From: Fulvia fulva
Taxonomy: Eukaryota; Ascomycota; Dothideomycetes; Mycosphaerellales; Mycosphaerellaceae
Assembly: GCF_020509005.1 (NCBI RefSeq)
Contig: NC_063019.1
Span: 868,001-932,000 of the forward strand
Length of the DNA stretch: 64,000 nucleotides
Reading direction: 5' to 3'
Shown here: one piece after another, positions 1-11,163 of the stretch
Layout: each line of letters opens with the position of its first letter
How positions within the stretch are numbered: position 1 is the first letter of the stretch
Notes under the pieces: model-generated
Told to the model about the DNA's origin: nothing
The model's input: the letters and a program-made list of their open reading frames with translations, nothing else
The model's database searches: none
Program-made: the position numbers and the translations under genes

Positions 1-2001
1 GATAGCTTTTAAACAATCGACGATAGTAGTCCTACGTAAGCCGTAGAAGGAAGACTATACGTAGGTAAAGTCGTACCGCCTAATTACGCTCCTTAATACT
101 CTTAGGAAGGCGCTTAAGAAGCTAGTTATAACGAGACTCTCCGAGGCGGTAGAGGAATACTCCCTACTCCCGGATACCTAGATAGGTACGCGCCTATAGC
201 GATCGACGCTATCCGCGATAGAACTTATTACCTCTTAGGTAAAGGCTATCTAGTATAAGAATAGGGACAAGGTAGTATCCTTACTTAGTCTAGACATATT
301 AGGAGCCTTCGACTACGTATTATACCCGCGGCTACTCTATATCCTAAGGTCGAAAGGACTCCCTAAGTAGCTTATTAACTTCGTACGGTCCTACCTCTAA
401 AACCGTAGTACGTCGATCCTAGTCGGTTAGTATCAAAGCCTATTTTAAGTAGTCTATACTAGAATCCCGTAAGGCTTAACGCTAGTACCTATCCTATTCC
501 TGTTCTTTATAGCGACGCTACTCCTAGCCCTAGAATCCTAGAATACCGCTACGAGCGGCTTCGTAGACGATACGAACATCCTAGCGTAGTCGTCCTCGAC
601 TAAGGAGAACTATAGGCTACTAGAAGAGGAGCATAAGATCTACGAGGACTAGGCTAGGAGGTATAGGGCTTAGTTTGCCCTAGAAAAGTACAATCTAATA
701 CACTTTACGCGCCGGCTACGGTTCTATAATATATAAGCTTCTATCTAGATATAGGGGTATATGACTAACCCGGCAAATTAGCTTAGGATCCTCGGACTAT
801 AGGTAGACCCGGCGCTACGGTAGAGGAAGTACGTATAGGCAATATTACGGAAAGCTAAACAGAATATAGCATCATGCTAGAGGCTCACTACGTCTATATA
901 GGGGGCGGACTTCCGGTAGTCACGACTTCTATATACGGCTATTATACGGCCAGTCCTTACCTATAGTAGCCAAGTGTAGTCCTTAGGCGAGAGGGCCTAC
1001 CTATTAAAGGGACTCGTTACGCCGTTAGCGAAGATGTAAAACCGATGCCTAAGGAAGGTCACCGGGGTATATAAGTCGATACTAATAAGGATACTTAAGT
1101 ACGAGACCGCTATACCGCCGATCGACCTATACATCTAGGGACTACAGACCTCCTACTTAGGCAAGTCGGCATAGTACCTAGTATAGAAGGTCATCGCTAG
1201 TACAGTCGTAAGGGCCCGCGAATTAGTACTAGCGTATAAGGGTATTCGACCCGGAAACGAGCCGAACTACCGGGTAAGGGACGAATAGCTAGTAATACGA
1301 TAGGAAGGTAAGAAATCGTTTATAGAGTAACTATAGAAAGAGAGGTAGAACAACTAGGGTGTAGGGTATAGTAGACGCCCTTAACTAGCGGGATAACCTA
1401 AGGAATAGTTAGCTACGAAATCCGCGGTCAAGTACCCCCCGAAGCTTATCTACTACCGCCTTATAAGGGTATAGAGTAGTATAGTAACCTAACTACAAAG
1501 CGAACATATCGGCCTCTAGGGGTACCTATTATAGAGGAAGGTTCTAGAATATACGAATACTAGCTATCCCTACGGCTATTACTCCTAGAATATATAGTAC
1601 GTACTCTTTGTCTATCCGAGGTAGTCGCTAGGAAGGGGGGAGTAGATAGTAAAGGCGCGGAACCGGACGATTAGGGCACTTCTTAATAACGTTAAGGACC
1701 TATAGCGTATTATAAACTAGATACTAGAGAAGGGCTAGCTAGAATAGTACCGCCTAGTAGGAGTAGTATAGGAAGAGAGGATACGGCGTAGCGCGATAAG
1801 TATAGCTAGGAGCGGGGACTAATAGGGTAGTAATATAGACTACGTACGTTTAGAGGGAAAGCTACTCTAGATAAGGAGAAGTCGGGGGCGGGAAGGGTTT
1901 TCACCTATTCGGGTTTCCCTTTATATACAACAATAGATATATACCTATATAGGCCGAATAGGGTCCTAGAATAGGTGAATAACAAATCTATCTATCTATC
2001 T
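1..2001 (+). mobile_element. LINE-A copy 1, Tad1-like non-LTR retrotransposon, 3' part
   Basis: This is the 3' part of a LINE, with its 5' end outside the window. It would encode the reverse transcriptase of ORF2. The RT catalytic box reads G-F-V-D-D-T-N at about 557-577, followed by I-L-A-stop where LINE-C has I-L-A-W. The sequence is the reverse complement, with scattered differences, of 20485-22470 in LINE-A copy 2. No long ORF survives: TAG and TAA stops from TGG and CAG/CAA codons interrupt every frame, and CA/TG are almost absent, as after RIP. The 3' end is a short ATCT repeat tail. Assignment to the Tad1-like group is from the RT box and general layout, not from a tree. Confidence 0.85.
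1987..2001 (+). repeat. (ATCT)n tail of LINE-A copy 1
   Basis: Tandem ATCT units close the LINE in place of a poly(A) tail. The same tail is seen, inverted, at about 20484-20500 in LINE-A copy 2, and an ATCT tail also ends LINE-C near 44868-44880. Confidence 0.85.
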
Positions 2002-2132
2002 AATATTATCGGACAATTTAATAAAGTTAAGCGGACGATAATAATATATTTAGAAGTATACGATAGGACTAGAGGCTACCCCTAGACCGAACTTAGGACC
2101 TCTACTATTTACCGGCAAGTAAGATAATTATA
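2002..2132. other. RIP-mutated spacer between LINE-A copy 1 and Copia-1
   Basis: TA-rich sequence without a gene. It is the pre-insertion target of Copia-1; its last five bases before the element (TACTT at 2133-2137) recur at 7749-7753. I cannot assign it to a repeat family. Confidence 0.6.
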
Positions 2133-2137
2133 TACTT

Positions 2138-2371
2138 TGTTGAACAGGTACGGGTAGATAGCAGCGGAGTGGAGTAAGAGATTAATCTTCAACTGACTAA
2201 TAGCACGAGTATGCAGCAATATATCAGGAACCAATATGTTGATTGTGTTGGATGTCTATCTAAGCTAAAGGGGAGAGAAGGTATCTCCCTACAAGCTGAG
2301 TCATCGTGGATGCCTCAGGCTGCCAGATCACTTCCTGATTGTTGACTCCCTTTGAGATGCTACATCTTAAA
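2138..2371 (-). repeat. Copia-1 3' LTR
   Basis: This LTR begins TGTTGAACAGG and ends TCTTAAA, where its partner ends TCTTAACA, so one C has been lost next to the polypurine tract. It matches the LTR at 7514-7748 apart from a few substitutions, mostly RIP-type (for example ggatgg to agatag). Confidence 0.95.
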
Positions 2372-2436
2372 CTCCCACTCATCTCGTATGGGAGGTTACA
2401 GTCTGCTCAATTCCTGTCAATAGTACTTGGACCTTT

Positions 2437-5400
2437 TTATGACAGGTTCAGCTGGCTTACAAACCTCTGGAAGTGTGGACTAGTCTTTGGTTTTGTAAAC
2501 CCGTCTGCAACCATCTCAGAGGTTGGGGTGTACTCAACAGCAATAAGCCTCCTCTACCAAAGTTTCCTAACAGCGTTATAGGCAATGTCAATGTGCTTCG
2601 ACTTGTCATGAACATGTGCATCTTTCACTAGGGTGAGGGCAGCTTGATTGTCACCTCTTAATTGGACTGGTCTCAAATTTGATACAGTCTCCTGGTTTCC
2701 AGTGATTCTTGGTTGATGGGAACAGTCTCCCACTAACTCTGGACAATCCATTTCCCTTAGCAGTGAAGCTAGGAATTGGGACTGCTTCGCACATGCATTC
2801 ATGGCCATGTATTCAGCCTCCATTGTGGATGTTGCTACAGACTTTTGCTTCTTGCTTATCCAAGAAACTGGTGCCCCACATAGGAAGAAGACATACCTAA
2901 GGATTGAGACTCTGTCTGCTTTGTCCATTGCATAATCAGAATCACAGTATCCAATAAGGTGTCCTTTTCCAGACTTTGAGAACTGAAGTCCTAGATCAGG
3001 GTATGATCTTAGGTACCTAGTGATCTTCTTCAAAGCCTTCATGTGGTAGGTGGATGGGTCACTCACAAATGAGCTCATTCTTCCTAGGGCAAAAGCAATG
3101 TCTGGCCTTGTGATTGTTGCTGGCCACATCCAAGTACCATTAATACTCTGGTACTCTGCCTTGTCACACCTCTCATCTATGTGGCTTGAAGGTTTGAGGG
3201 CCTCATAGCTGTCCATGGGTGAGTGTGTAGGTGCTGCCTTCTCATGGTTCATTCCCATCTTGGCTAGGCTGTCCCTAACAAAGTGTCCTTGGTCAAGTTT
3301 CAGGATTCCTCTCTTCCTGTCCCTTGTGACTCTCATGCCAAGGATCTTTTCAGGTTCACCTAGATCTTTGATCTTGAAGATCTTGCCAAGTTCTCTTTTG
3401 AACCAGAGAACATCTGTCAACTTTGGTGCAGCAATTGGAATGTCATCCACATGTATAAGGATTATGATCTCCCTCTTCTTATGGATAAGTAGGCATGGAT
3501 CCACTTCTGACTGTGTGAATCCAATCTCTCTGAGCTTTGACACACAGAGTTGATTCCAATCTCTAGCTGCTTGCTTAAGTCCATACAAGCTTTTGAGGAT
3601 TTTGAACACCATGTTTGGTGGAAGCTCAACTCCTGGTGGTGGTAACATGAAGATGTCTTCATGGAGGGTGCTTTCTGTGAATGCATTGTTCACATCTACT
3701 TGGTGAAGATGAAGATCCTTCTTACACACAATAGCTATAAACACCCTAAGGGTGTCCTGTCTTACTGTAGGTGCAAATGTCTCTATAAAGTCAACACTAA
3801 ACTTCTGTAAGAAGCCCCTTGCAACTAGTCTAGCCTTGAACTTTTCAATAGCTCTACTAATGCTTCTCTTAATATCAAGGACCCATCTTGATGTAACCAG
3901 ATTTGCTCCTTTTGGTGGAACAGAATTTTCCCAGGTGTTGTTACTCTGTAGAGCATCTAGTTCCTTTTGGATTGCTTCCTTCCAAAGATGTCCCCATTTC
4001 TTGTCATTCACAGCATCCTTGTAGGATTTTGGAATTGGGACCTCTTGCTTGTATGTAATGGCTTCTACAGTTGCTGCAAAGGCCATTTCCTCAACTTCTT
4101 CCAGGAATTCGCTATCCCATGGTATTGAACTGTCCACTGATTGCATGGCTGCAAAGAAAGCTTGGTGAAAAGCAGCAAGGTTCTCTGAGAGGTCCATTGC
4201 TTCTCCCACTTCAGTGGTTAGTTCGGGCTTAGGGACCATGGATTTTGGGGCTTTCTGTTTCATGTCATAGCCCTCAACATCATAGTCAGCCTTTCTCTTT
4301 CCAAGGGATGATTTAGGGACCGTCACTTGTGACCTAGTAACGTCTATTTCCTGGGGATCTAGGGAGCTTCTCTCAATTGGCTGATCGATTTTCTGAAATT
4401 CCCCTACGTTCTCCGGAGGCTGGGGAAGTTGCACAAACAGCTTTCTCGGCTGAGCGACTTTAGGGCTCTCAATTGGCTGATCTATTTCGGGGGGGCTCTG
4501 ATGGACGCCTGGATGGTAGGTAGATTGTCCTAAGGATACGTTCTTCCTCGGCCTTCCTAAGGGCTTCCTAGCTGGTGCACTGCTTGGTAGATTCAATGTT
4601 GGAACATTGAGACCCATATCACCTCCAGGCTGGTCCTCAAAGAAGTCTGCATGTGTGTGTTGTTTAACAGCTCTCATGTCTGGTTCCCAAAAGAGCCAGG
4701 CTTTAGCTGTGTTTTCAACATACCCAATAAACACTGCTTCTTTACCCCTGTTCATTAGCTTGTCACTTCTTGCCCATTGAGGTTGGGATCTTGTGTGCAT
4801 ATAGACAACAGCTTTGCATCCCCAAACTTTCAAATGGTTGATGGTCGGTTTGATACCATCAAAAGCCTCATCTGGTGAAACCTTGAACCCATCGTAATCT
4901 GGGCCATTTGGCAGTTTGTTCCTCATATAAGTTTGGGCCTCTAGTGCTTCAGGCCAAAATTCAACCGGCATTTTAGCCTCTTCAAGCATTGCCCTTATAG
5001 AGTCCTCTGAGGTTTGTATTGACCTCTCAACTGGTCCATTCTGTAGAGAGTTGCATGCCTCAGTCGGCTCGAGCCCAATCCCCAAATCCTTCTCCCACTG
5101 CTTCACTAATGCAATAAGTTCTTTTGCATTGTCAAGTCTTACTGCTTTCAGCTGCGCTGATGATTTCCTCTCTGCTTTGATCTTCCAGTTCTGGAGAGCA
5201 ACTGGAGCATCTTCTCTTTTCCTAAGAGGAAAGGTCCACTTCTTCCTAGAGAAGTTGTCAACAATCTCAAGCCAGTATTTGAATCCTAGTCTTGAGATTG
5301 GTAGTGGGCCACATATGTCAATAGATACAAGAGCAAGTCTTTCAGGTATTCTCTCTGTAACTTTGCCTTTGTACTTCTTCATCTTTGCTATTGAGCATAC

Positions 5401-7068
5401 TCTGCACTGGTGAAAGCCATCCTTAGGGATAGGAATGGGTTCTTTCAAGTCTGTTACCTTGTGAAGATTCTGGAGCAAATTCTTCCCAAAGTGTGCAAAT
5501 CTTCTATGCCAAAGCTCCCACTGCTTCAGGTCGGTCTCTGATTGAGCAGTCACAAAGGCATTCTCCATTGGTGGTGCACATGATGAGTAATGTGCCCGTT
5601 CTTGTAGGAGAGGAGAAATCTCATCAATGAATGGAACCCCCCTAAGGAGCTTTGTCTGGACAACAGTCTCACCAGAGGGGGAAACAAGAGAAAATGATGG
5701 AGGTTGCACACCAAACTGCTTGCTAAACTGGTTCCATGAAACCAGGTTCACTCCTAGCTTGGGTACAAGCAGGACATCTTCCAAAACAACTTTTCTGCCA
5801 GCTCTCCCACTCATCTCTGCATTCCCAATATGAGTGGCCAATAAAAACCCACCTCGCACTTTGATCCATTTCTTCCTTGTTAAGGGAGTCATAGATCTAA
5901 AGAGGCAGCTTTGGTCAGTCATATGGGATGAAGCACAGGAGTCAAGTAACCACTCTGACGAGGGGAACTTGCCTTGGACTTCTGCAGTTGAGTGAGCCAC
6001 TTCATCATACTCATCATCATCAGACATTGTCTCTGGGGATGAGCTGCATGGTGACTCTTGGGCGGAGAAACCTTTTCCAGTCTTCTTTGCTTTAGAGGTA
6101 TAAGACTGAGCCTGGTTCTTCTGGAGTGACAGCATGTCAGAGCTGAGTTTCTTCACCATTTTCTTAAGTTCTTCCATAGAGGACTTCTCTCTTGGTGTCC
6201 TCCTTGAAGTGGGTGGTGGAGTTCTCTTCTTCTTGACATGTGTTGTATTCTGGGAAGATGGTGGTTAGGAATGAGATCTAAGGACCTTTCTTGCCTCAGG
6301 CAAACTAGGGCAGTCCTTGATCAGATGATCCTTCTCACAGAGAAGGCAGGAGAGTGGTCTTGCTAGACCTGAGGGCTTGACCCAGGTGGCTGCCATGCCA
6401 TACTCAGCCTTAGAGAGATCCAACCTGGCTTCTTGAGCTTCAAGGATTTTTAAGGTCCTTTCATGATCCATCTTTGGCTGAGCCATGATAGTATCCCTGG
6501 CTACATGGTAGTCAGGTGGCAGTGAGCTTAAGAGCTGGGTCATCCTCACATCAGCTTTCCTGTAATGCTGACCCTCTGGGTCAACATCAGCAATCCTTTT
6601 TCCAAGAGAAACCAGGTGTGTCCATGCAGATCTGATGGTGAACTCTTCACTCATCTCAAAGGTCACAAATTGCTTTGTGAGCTCATGTGCATGGGTTGGT
6701 AGCACCTGGCTATACTTGTTCCAGAGATACACCCACTTCTCAGCAGCTCTTCCAGATTCACATGAGCCCTCAAGCTCAAATTCATCTTCTTCTGTGATCC
6801 TACTAAGGATACTGAAGTTGCATACTGCATTGTGTCTTGTCTATGTTGGCGTATTGAGGATCTCTTTGGTTGTAGCCTCTTCTTGGAGTTTCAGAGTCTT
6901 GCCCTTGATGTTGTCAAAAGACACGTCCATTAGGTCATCAATTGCAAAGAATGCTGATTGGCTCTCCATCTTGTATCTCTGAAGGTTAAACCATCTCTTC
7001 CAATTGTCCCTCCCAAGAATTGGGATTTTGCCTCCCTTCTCCTCTGTCTTCTCTTGGTATGGATCCAT
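2437..7068 (-). pseudogene. Copia-1 gag-pol polyprotein, three premature stops
   Basis: A single reading frame of 1,543 codons runs from ATG at 7066-7068 to TAA at 2437-2439. Stops at 6841-6843 (TAG), 6265-6267 (TAA) and 2554-2556 (TAG) each fit a CAG or CAA codon changed to TAG/TAA, the RIP signature. Gag comes first, with a CCHC knuckle C-LL-C-EKDH-LIKD-C at about 6310-6345. Next are a protease with the unusual core L-D-S-C-A-S-S-H-M, an integrase with an H-H-C-C zinc region (LWHRRFAH, then CRVC) and D, D, E residues (SIDICG, RLDNAKE, NGPVERS), an RT with H-V-D-D (most relatives have Y-V-D-D), and RNase H with C-D-S-D-Y, M-E-A-E-Y and G-D-N-Q-A. The largest uninterrupted part is 1,207 residues (2554-6177). 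After the last stop, 38 codons of normal RNase H tail remain in frame. Confidence 0.93.
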
Positions 7069-7498
7069 AATAAATTGGATGTAATGAAACAAGGTGTGTA
7101 TGTTCCAAAGTGGTGGCTCAGATCCTGCTGAGGCTTCTGGTGTAGAATAGGAAAGTTCGTAGGTGTGGATACTAAGGCCTGCTTGGTAAAGTAAAGGAGC
7201 GGTGTGAGGTCTCGGGGCTAGGACACAGGTCTGTCTCTCCTAGCAGAGCTTCAAATGACTTACTTGAAGTCCTTCTTGATAGTATCTCGATGCAGTTCTG
7301 CCTACAGAGTATCTTCAAGGTATTGGCTTTGAGTAAGCCGCACAGAGTCCTTGTCTAGGTTACCTATCACTTAGTATCGAACTAAGCTCCTTGACAGGAT
7401 AGACGGGGTAGACTTCTGATTCCCAGATGTTTTCTGCTACGATAGCAAGGGATACAAGTAACCTGTACTGATATAGGTTGCTCTTATTCCTGCACAAA

Positions 7499-7513
7499 CC
7501 CGGGCTCATAACC
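7499..7513 (-). promoter_or_regulatory. Primer-binding site of Copia-1 (initiator tRNA-Met anticodon arm)
   Basis: On the element's sense strand the LTR is followed at once by GGTTATGAGCCCGGG. This is complementary to the anticodon stem-loop of initiator tRNA-Met (loop CTCATAA), not to a tRNA 3' end. It therefore fits half-tRNA priming as known for Drosophila copia and Ty5. The same 15 bases follow the 5' LTR in Copia-2 and Copia-3. Confidence 0.8.
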
Positions 7514-7748
7514 TGTTGAACAGGTACGGGTGGATGGCAGCGGAGTGGAGTAAGAGATCAATCTTCAACTGACTAATAGCACGAGCATGCAGCAATATAT
7601 CAGGAACCAATATGTTGATTGTGTTGGATGTCTATCTAAGCTAAAGGGGAGAGAAGGTATCTCCCTACAAGCTGAGTCATCGTGGATGCCTCAGGCTGCC
7701 AGATCACTTCCTGATTGTTGACTCCCTTTGAGATGCTACATCTTAACA
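7514..7748 (-). repeat. Copia-1 5' LTR
   Basis: This 235-bp LTR has TGTT...AACA ends. On the minus strand it carries the element's promoter and the R/U5 region that leads into the primer-binding site. It is directly followed by the TACTT target duplication. Confidence 0.95.
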
Positions 7749-7753
7749 TACTT

Positions 7754-8160
7754 AAGTAAAAGTCAGTATAATAGAACTATTACCTAAGCTATCTTACTAG
7801 TAATAGTTATATAATCTATCCCTTATTATATAGGTAATAATAGTAGTGGTAAAAGTGAGATATAAAGAAATAAAGAAGGAGTATAAAGCTTACCTTACTT
7901 ACCTTAGCTTACTTTACTTTATATAACTAACTTACTCTTACTATAGTAGTAGTGATACCGAGGGCCTAACGTTACTACTATAGATAGGGGAGTAGTTCTA
8001 ATAGGGTGTATACGATTATATAGGATTAGCTCATTCACTCTAGCGCACGAGCTAAGGGGGTCTGTCGCGATCTAAGCGTGCATATAGGCAACAGCCTATT
8101 ATTAGAACTTGAGGCCACGTACGCTAAGAATCAGGTGACTAATTAGTCACCTACAGCCTC
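7754..8160. other. RIP-mutated DNA between Copia-1 and the gene island
   Basis: TA-rich degraded repeat DNA without a gene grades into normal composition at about 8050-8160. I could not match it to another element here. It ends near a 20-bp perfect palindrome. Confidence 0.6.
8133..8152. repeat. Perfect 20-bp palindrome
   Basis: AGGTGACTAA is followed directly by its reverse complement, TTAGTCACCT. It lies at the junction of RIP-mutated and normal DNA. Its function is unknown; it could be a terminal fragment of a transposon or chance. Confidence 0.7.
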
Positions 8161-8882
8161 TTTAAGAGCAACACTTGTCTATTCTAGATAGACACATGCA
8201 ATACACACTCTGCTTTTGAAACACCCTTTATGAGCCCGTACAATAGCTTCCCACACAAATAACGTGATAAATAAGCTCGTCCGCATTGGGCTTCCATAGC
8301 CGGAGGGCACTGTCCGAGGGCACCGCCCGCAGACACTGGGGCCAAGAAGTGAACAACGGCTTCTGAAGCAGGCACAACCCGGATTTCACTCCTTCGAAAC
8401 CACGCGTCTTGCGTCTCGTCGATCATTGAGTGCTCCGGAAAATACATTATAGCCATCGAGAACGGCACTATGTTTGCTGGTCGAGCCCCGAGCATTCGCC
8501 GAGCATGTTGCTCAACACCTGCCTCAAGAAGTTACAACAATATCGGTTGATCGAACGGTTGAATACCGCGAAAGTGCAGACTCCGCGGTGAAAGTTGACA
8601 GCGCAAGGCAGATTCCATGTTCAAGCCACCTACAAGATAATGCTGAAGTCTCGATTGGATCATGTTAAGCATGATTCTGCCGTAACGCATGGCTGCATAG
8701 ACTATGCCGCACGCTGTCAACGGCGTCGAATCAAAGTGAGAGGTGGAAGCCAGAGCTAAGACATTGGTATCATGCTTCGGCTGTTCTATACCAGTTACAC
8801 TTTGGGTGTCGATCGCACGAAGAACTACCTATAGGTGAGTTCTTCTTCCAAGAGAAATGTTGATTTACCACGGACAGACCCC
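8161..8882. other. Intergenic region upstream of the peroxygenase gene
   Basis: Normal composition with no RIP skew. A minus-strand ATG frame of 103 codons (8184-8495) is open, but its product has no motif I recognise and it overlaps other short open frames, so I do not call it a gene. The promoter of the peroxygenase gene should lie in the right half; I see no clear TATA box. Confidence 0.5.
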
Positions 8883-9746
8883 ATGGCATCCCTCAAGAAG
8901 ATACTCCTGGTCTCGGCTGCCGTATGTGCTCCAACACTGGCCCTACCAACCCTTAGCGAGCGCGACTTCACAACATGGTCTCCTCCCGGTGCAGGAGACG
9001 TCCGCTCTCCCTGCCCAGCCATGAATTCCCTCGCGAACCATGGCTTCATCCCCCCCAGCGGCAAAGGCCTTACTCAACCCATCGTCACCAAAGGCCTCGC
9101 AGATGCCCTCAACATCGGCCCCGACATGGCCAACTTCCTCTTCGCAGGCGGACTTCTTAGCGCACCGCAACTTCTCCTCGGCAGCTTCGACCTTAACATG
9201 TTGAATCGACACAACTTCCCCATTGAGCATGATGTTTCGTTGTCTCGACAGGATACTTTCTTCGGCAACAATCAACCTTTCAACCGAACGATCTTCAATG
9301 AGGTCTTGGCTTTCTACAAGGGCATGGAGAACGCCACTATCCCGGTCACTTGGCAGGCCAAGTATGCTCGTGTGCAGGACAGTCAGAAGAGGAACCCGGA
9401 CTGCACGTATGGACCGAGGGAACTCCTGCTCAGTAACGGCGAGGCGGCGTTGTACTTGAGTGTGCTTGGTGATCCCACAAGTGGTGTGGCTCCGGTCAAG
9501 TACATCAAGACTTTCTTCGAGCAGGAGCGATTACCCTACAAGGAGGGCTGGTGACCACCGACGCAGCAGACGACGTTGAACAGTGTTGGGAACATGATCT
9601 TCAGACTGTACGGAGCTAGCCCAGAGCCACTGCCTGAGGGTTTGGAGGTTCTCACCATTGGAGCGTACAGAGATGTTATCGCAGGCTTTAATCCTGTCAC
9701 GAGTATTCTGAGGAATGCAACATGTGCGCTGGCTCGTCCATGCTAA
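8883..9746 (+). pseudogene. Heme-thiolate peroxygenase (chloroperoxidase/UPO family) with in-frame TGA
   Basis: Members of this secreted family use a cysteine-ligated heme and H2O2 to oxygenate or halogenate small molecules. The start at 8883 puts a typical signal peptide first (K-K, then a hydrophobic stretch ending near A20). The open frame extends 16 codons further upstream, but without signal-peptide character. Visible motifs are P-C-P at residues 43-45 (proximal Cys ligand), N-H-G at 52-54 and E-H-D at 115-117 (metal site and distal side). Codon 224 is TGA (9552-9554), just after L-P-Y-K-E-G-W. Relatives continue with R or K plus P here, and the same frame indeed continues for 63 sense codons (P-P-T-Q-Q-T... 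to A-R-P-C) to TAA at 9744-9746. A CGA-to-TGA change would explain it. Either the gene is dead or truncated, or the stop is read through (context TGA C). There is no intron. The rest of the protein looks intact. Confidence 0.8.
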
Positions 9747-9860
9747 GCAACGTTCCTCATAGATATGCGGTCGGCCCTTCATAGTTCAAGAACAATATCT
9801 CCAGGCCTTCACAGTCCACGTGCTGATATCATGCCATCTTCTGACCCTCACCCGAGCCCC

Positions 9861-11163
9861 CTATCTACCCACTACAATATCCCAAAACACCTCATCCGTC
9901 TCGGCGTCAGCCATAATCCGATCGCAACCGAACTTTTTTGCCATAATCGCCGCAACGCCCTGCTCCGCCATGTCTTCATCGATGATCCAAGTGCGGTCAC
10001 TCACGGCTATGTCCCGCAGATGGAGTGGCGCGAGGGTCTTCTTGTGTGAACTTAAGGAGCAGGCGAGATCCTCAACTTCTGTCCACACCTCCATGCGTTT
10101 ACCTATAGTGGAAAATAAGCCATGGAATCAATCCTTCAAGGTGTGGGCAGGTGGATTCGTGCCATGAGGGGCTCTTACCTTGAAGTTGGAAGTGCTCCAG
10201 AGCGACGAACGGCAGATCATCCAGAATCAGCTCGAGAGGATCGATCTCCTCATACTCTGAACATGTATCGATAAATCCTTCAGCGACTTGGAGTTCCCAA
10301 GTACTTTGAGCAATTTATTGACCGGCTCGCAGTCTGCAGCAGTCAGCAATCTAACCAATTGTCCAAGGGCCCCTCTCGGATTTTTTGACTCACCTTGTCC
10401 TATCAAGCAGATACTCCGCCACACAGTCAGCGACAGCCTTTCCAGTGGTGCCAACAAGCTAATCAGACAGTCCATCTCAGCGTCATTCAGCTCGAGCATT
10501 GGCAAACCCCAGTTTGTCCCAGTGGCAATATCCAGAGATGTGATGTTAAGCGGTGTCGATTGCAGAATTTGCATGATGTCTACGAATACCCTCTTGCATG
10601 TCATATTCAAATTCCAGTCGGGATAGTAGGGATGCACATCCCCACTATCTCGGGGATCAGAGGTAGCCACGGGGTGCTCTCGCGCAACGATACGGAGTGC
10701 GGTGGTTTTGGTGTAGCGCGCTAGGCATTCGAACAAGAGGCCAAGCCCTTTTCTCTCAAAGTCAGAGTCATGCATGACTTGGCAAACATTGTCCTCCTTG
10801 CGATCGCAGCGATCTATCGATATCGTGATGGTTCGCACGACATGGCGAAAGACTGGATGCCCGGAGATGCGGAAGCACTTCATCAGGCTGGCGAGGTCTC
10901 GAGGCCTGAATAAGATCTGTGCGTCCCTCAGTCAGTCGTACTTTTTTGATGTTATAACGGAACAGGGAACCGACCTCTGTGAAATGGACTTTGGTGTACG
11001 TCTTCAATATCTTGCTTGCGCACTGACGGGAAGTCAAGCGCAGTGCAAGTAAGTCTTTCTCATCTGCCACTTCCGCAACCATTTCGAAAACTTCGGCCGG
11101 CAGGAGTTCGAGGTGAGGCTGTCTCTGAGCAACATCCGGCTGCACCAAGATTGGAGAAGCCAT
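9861..11163 (-). pseudogene. F-box-like protein gene, three exons, probable frameshift
   Basis: The frame starts at ATG 11161-11163. Residues ~18-46 look like a fungal F-box (LLPAEVFEMV, then DLLALRLTSR), so the protein may bring substrates to an SCF ubiquitin ligase. I infer intron 1 at 10917-10974 (58 nt, GTCGGT...CACAG), which joins F-T-E to I-L-F-R-P-R-D-L, and intron 2 at 10103-10178 (76 nt, GTAAGA...TATAG), which leads into a last exon ending at 9861 (F-W-D-I-V-V-G-R). Between them the frame changes near 10265-10310, from G-N-S-K-S-L-K-D-L to G-F-I-D-T-C-S-E-Y-E-E, and no plausible intron covers it. It may be an indel or collapsed short repeat. Without a repair the protein stops at 10227. 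The C-terminal leucine-rich stretch (D-L-P-F-V-A-L-E) is typical of large fungal F-box families. The target is unknown. Confidence 0.6.

Larger units (their letters stand above)
2138..7748 (-). mobile_element. Copia-1, full-length Ty1/Copia retrotransposon
   Basis: This LTR retrotransposon of 5,611 bp is bounded by LTRs of 234 and 235 bp and by a perfect 5-bp target duplication, TACTT, at 2133-2137 and 7749-7753. Reading on the minus strand: 5' LTR, primer-binding site matching the initiator tRNA-Met anticodon arm, one long gag-pol frame, a purine-rich tract (GAGTGGGAG, complement at 2372-2380), 3' LTR. The order protease, integrase, RT, RNase H is the Copia order. It is only lightly mutated: three premature stops interrupt 1,543 codons, and CA/TG are abundant. 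It is the youngest-looking element in the window and is inserted beside, not inside, LINE-A copy 1. Confidence 0.95.

Noticed and set aside
5051..5413. Plus-strand open frames of 60-140 codons inside the Copia elements
   Set aside because: They run opposite the gag-pol frame and have no motif; they are shadows of the coding strand.
8184..8495. 103-codon minus-strand ORF with ATG upstream of the peroxygenase gene
   Set aside because: No family motif, no clear codon bias, and it overlaps open frames on the other strand; not supported as a gene.
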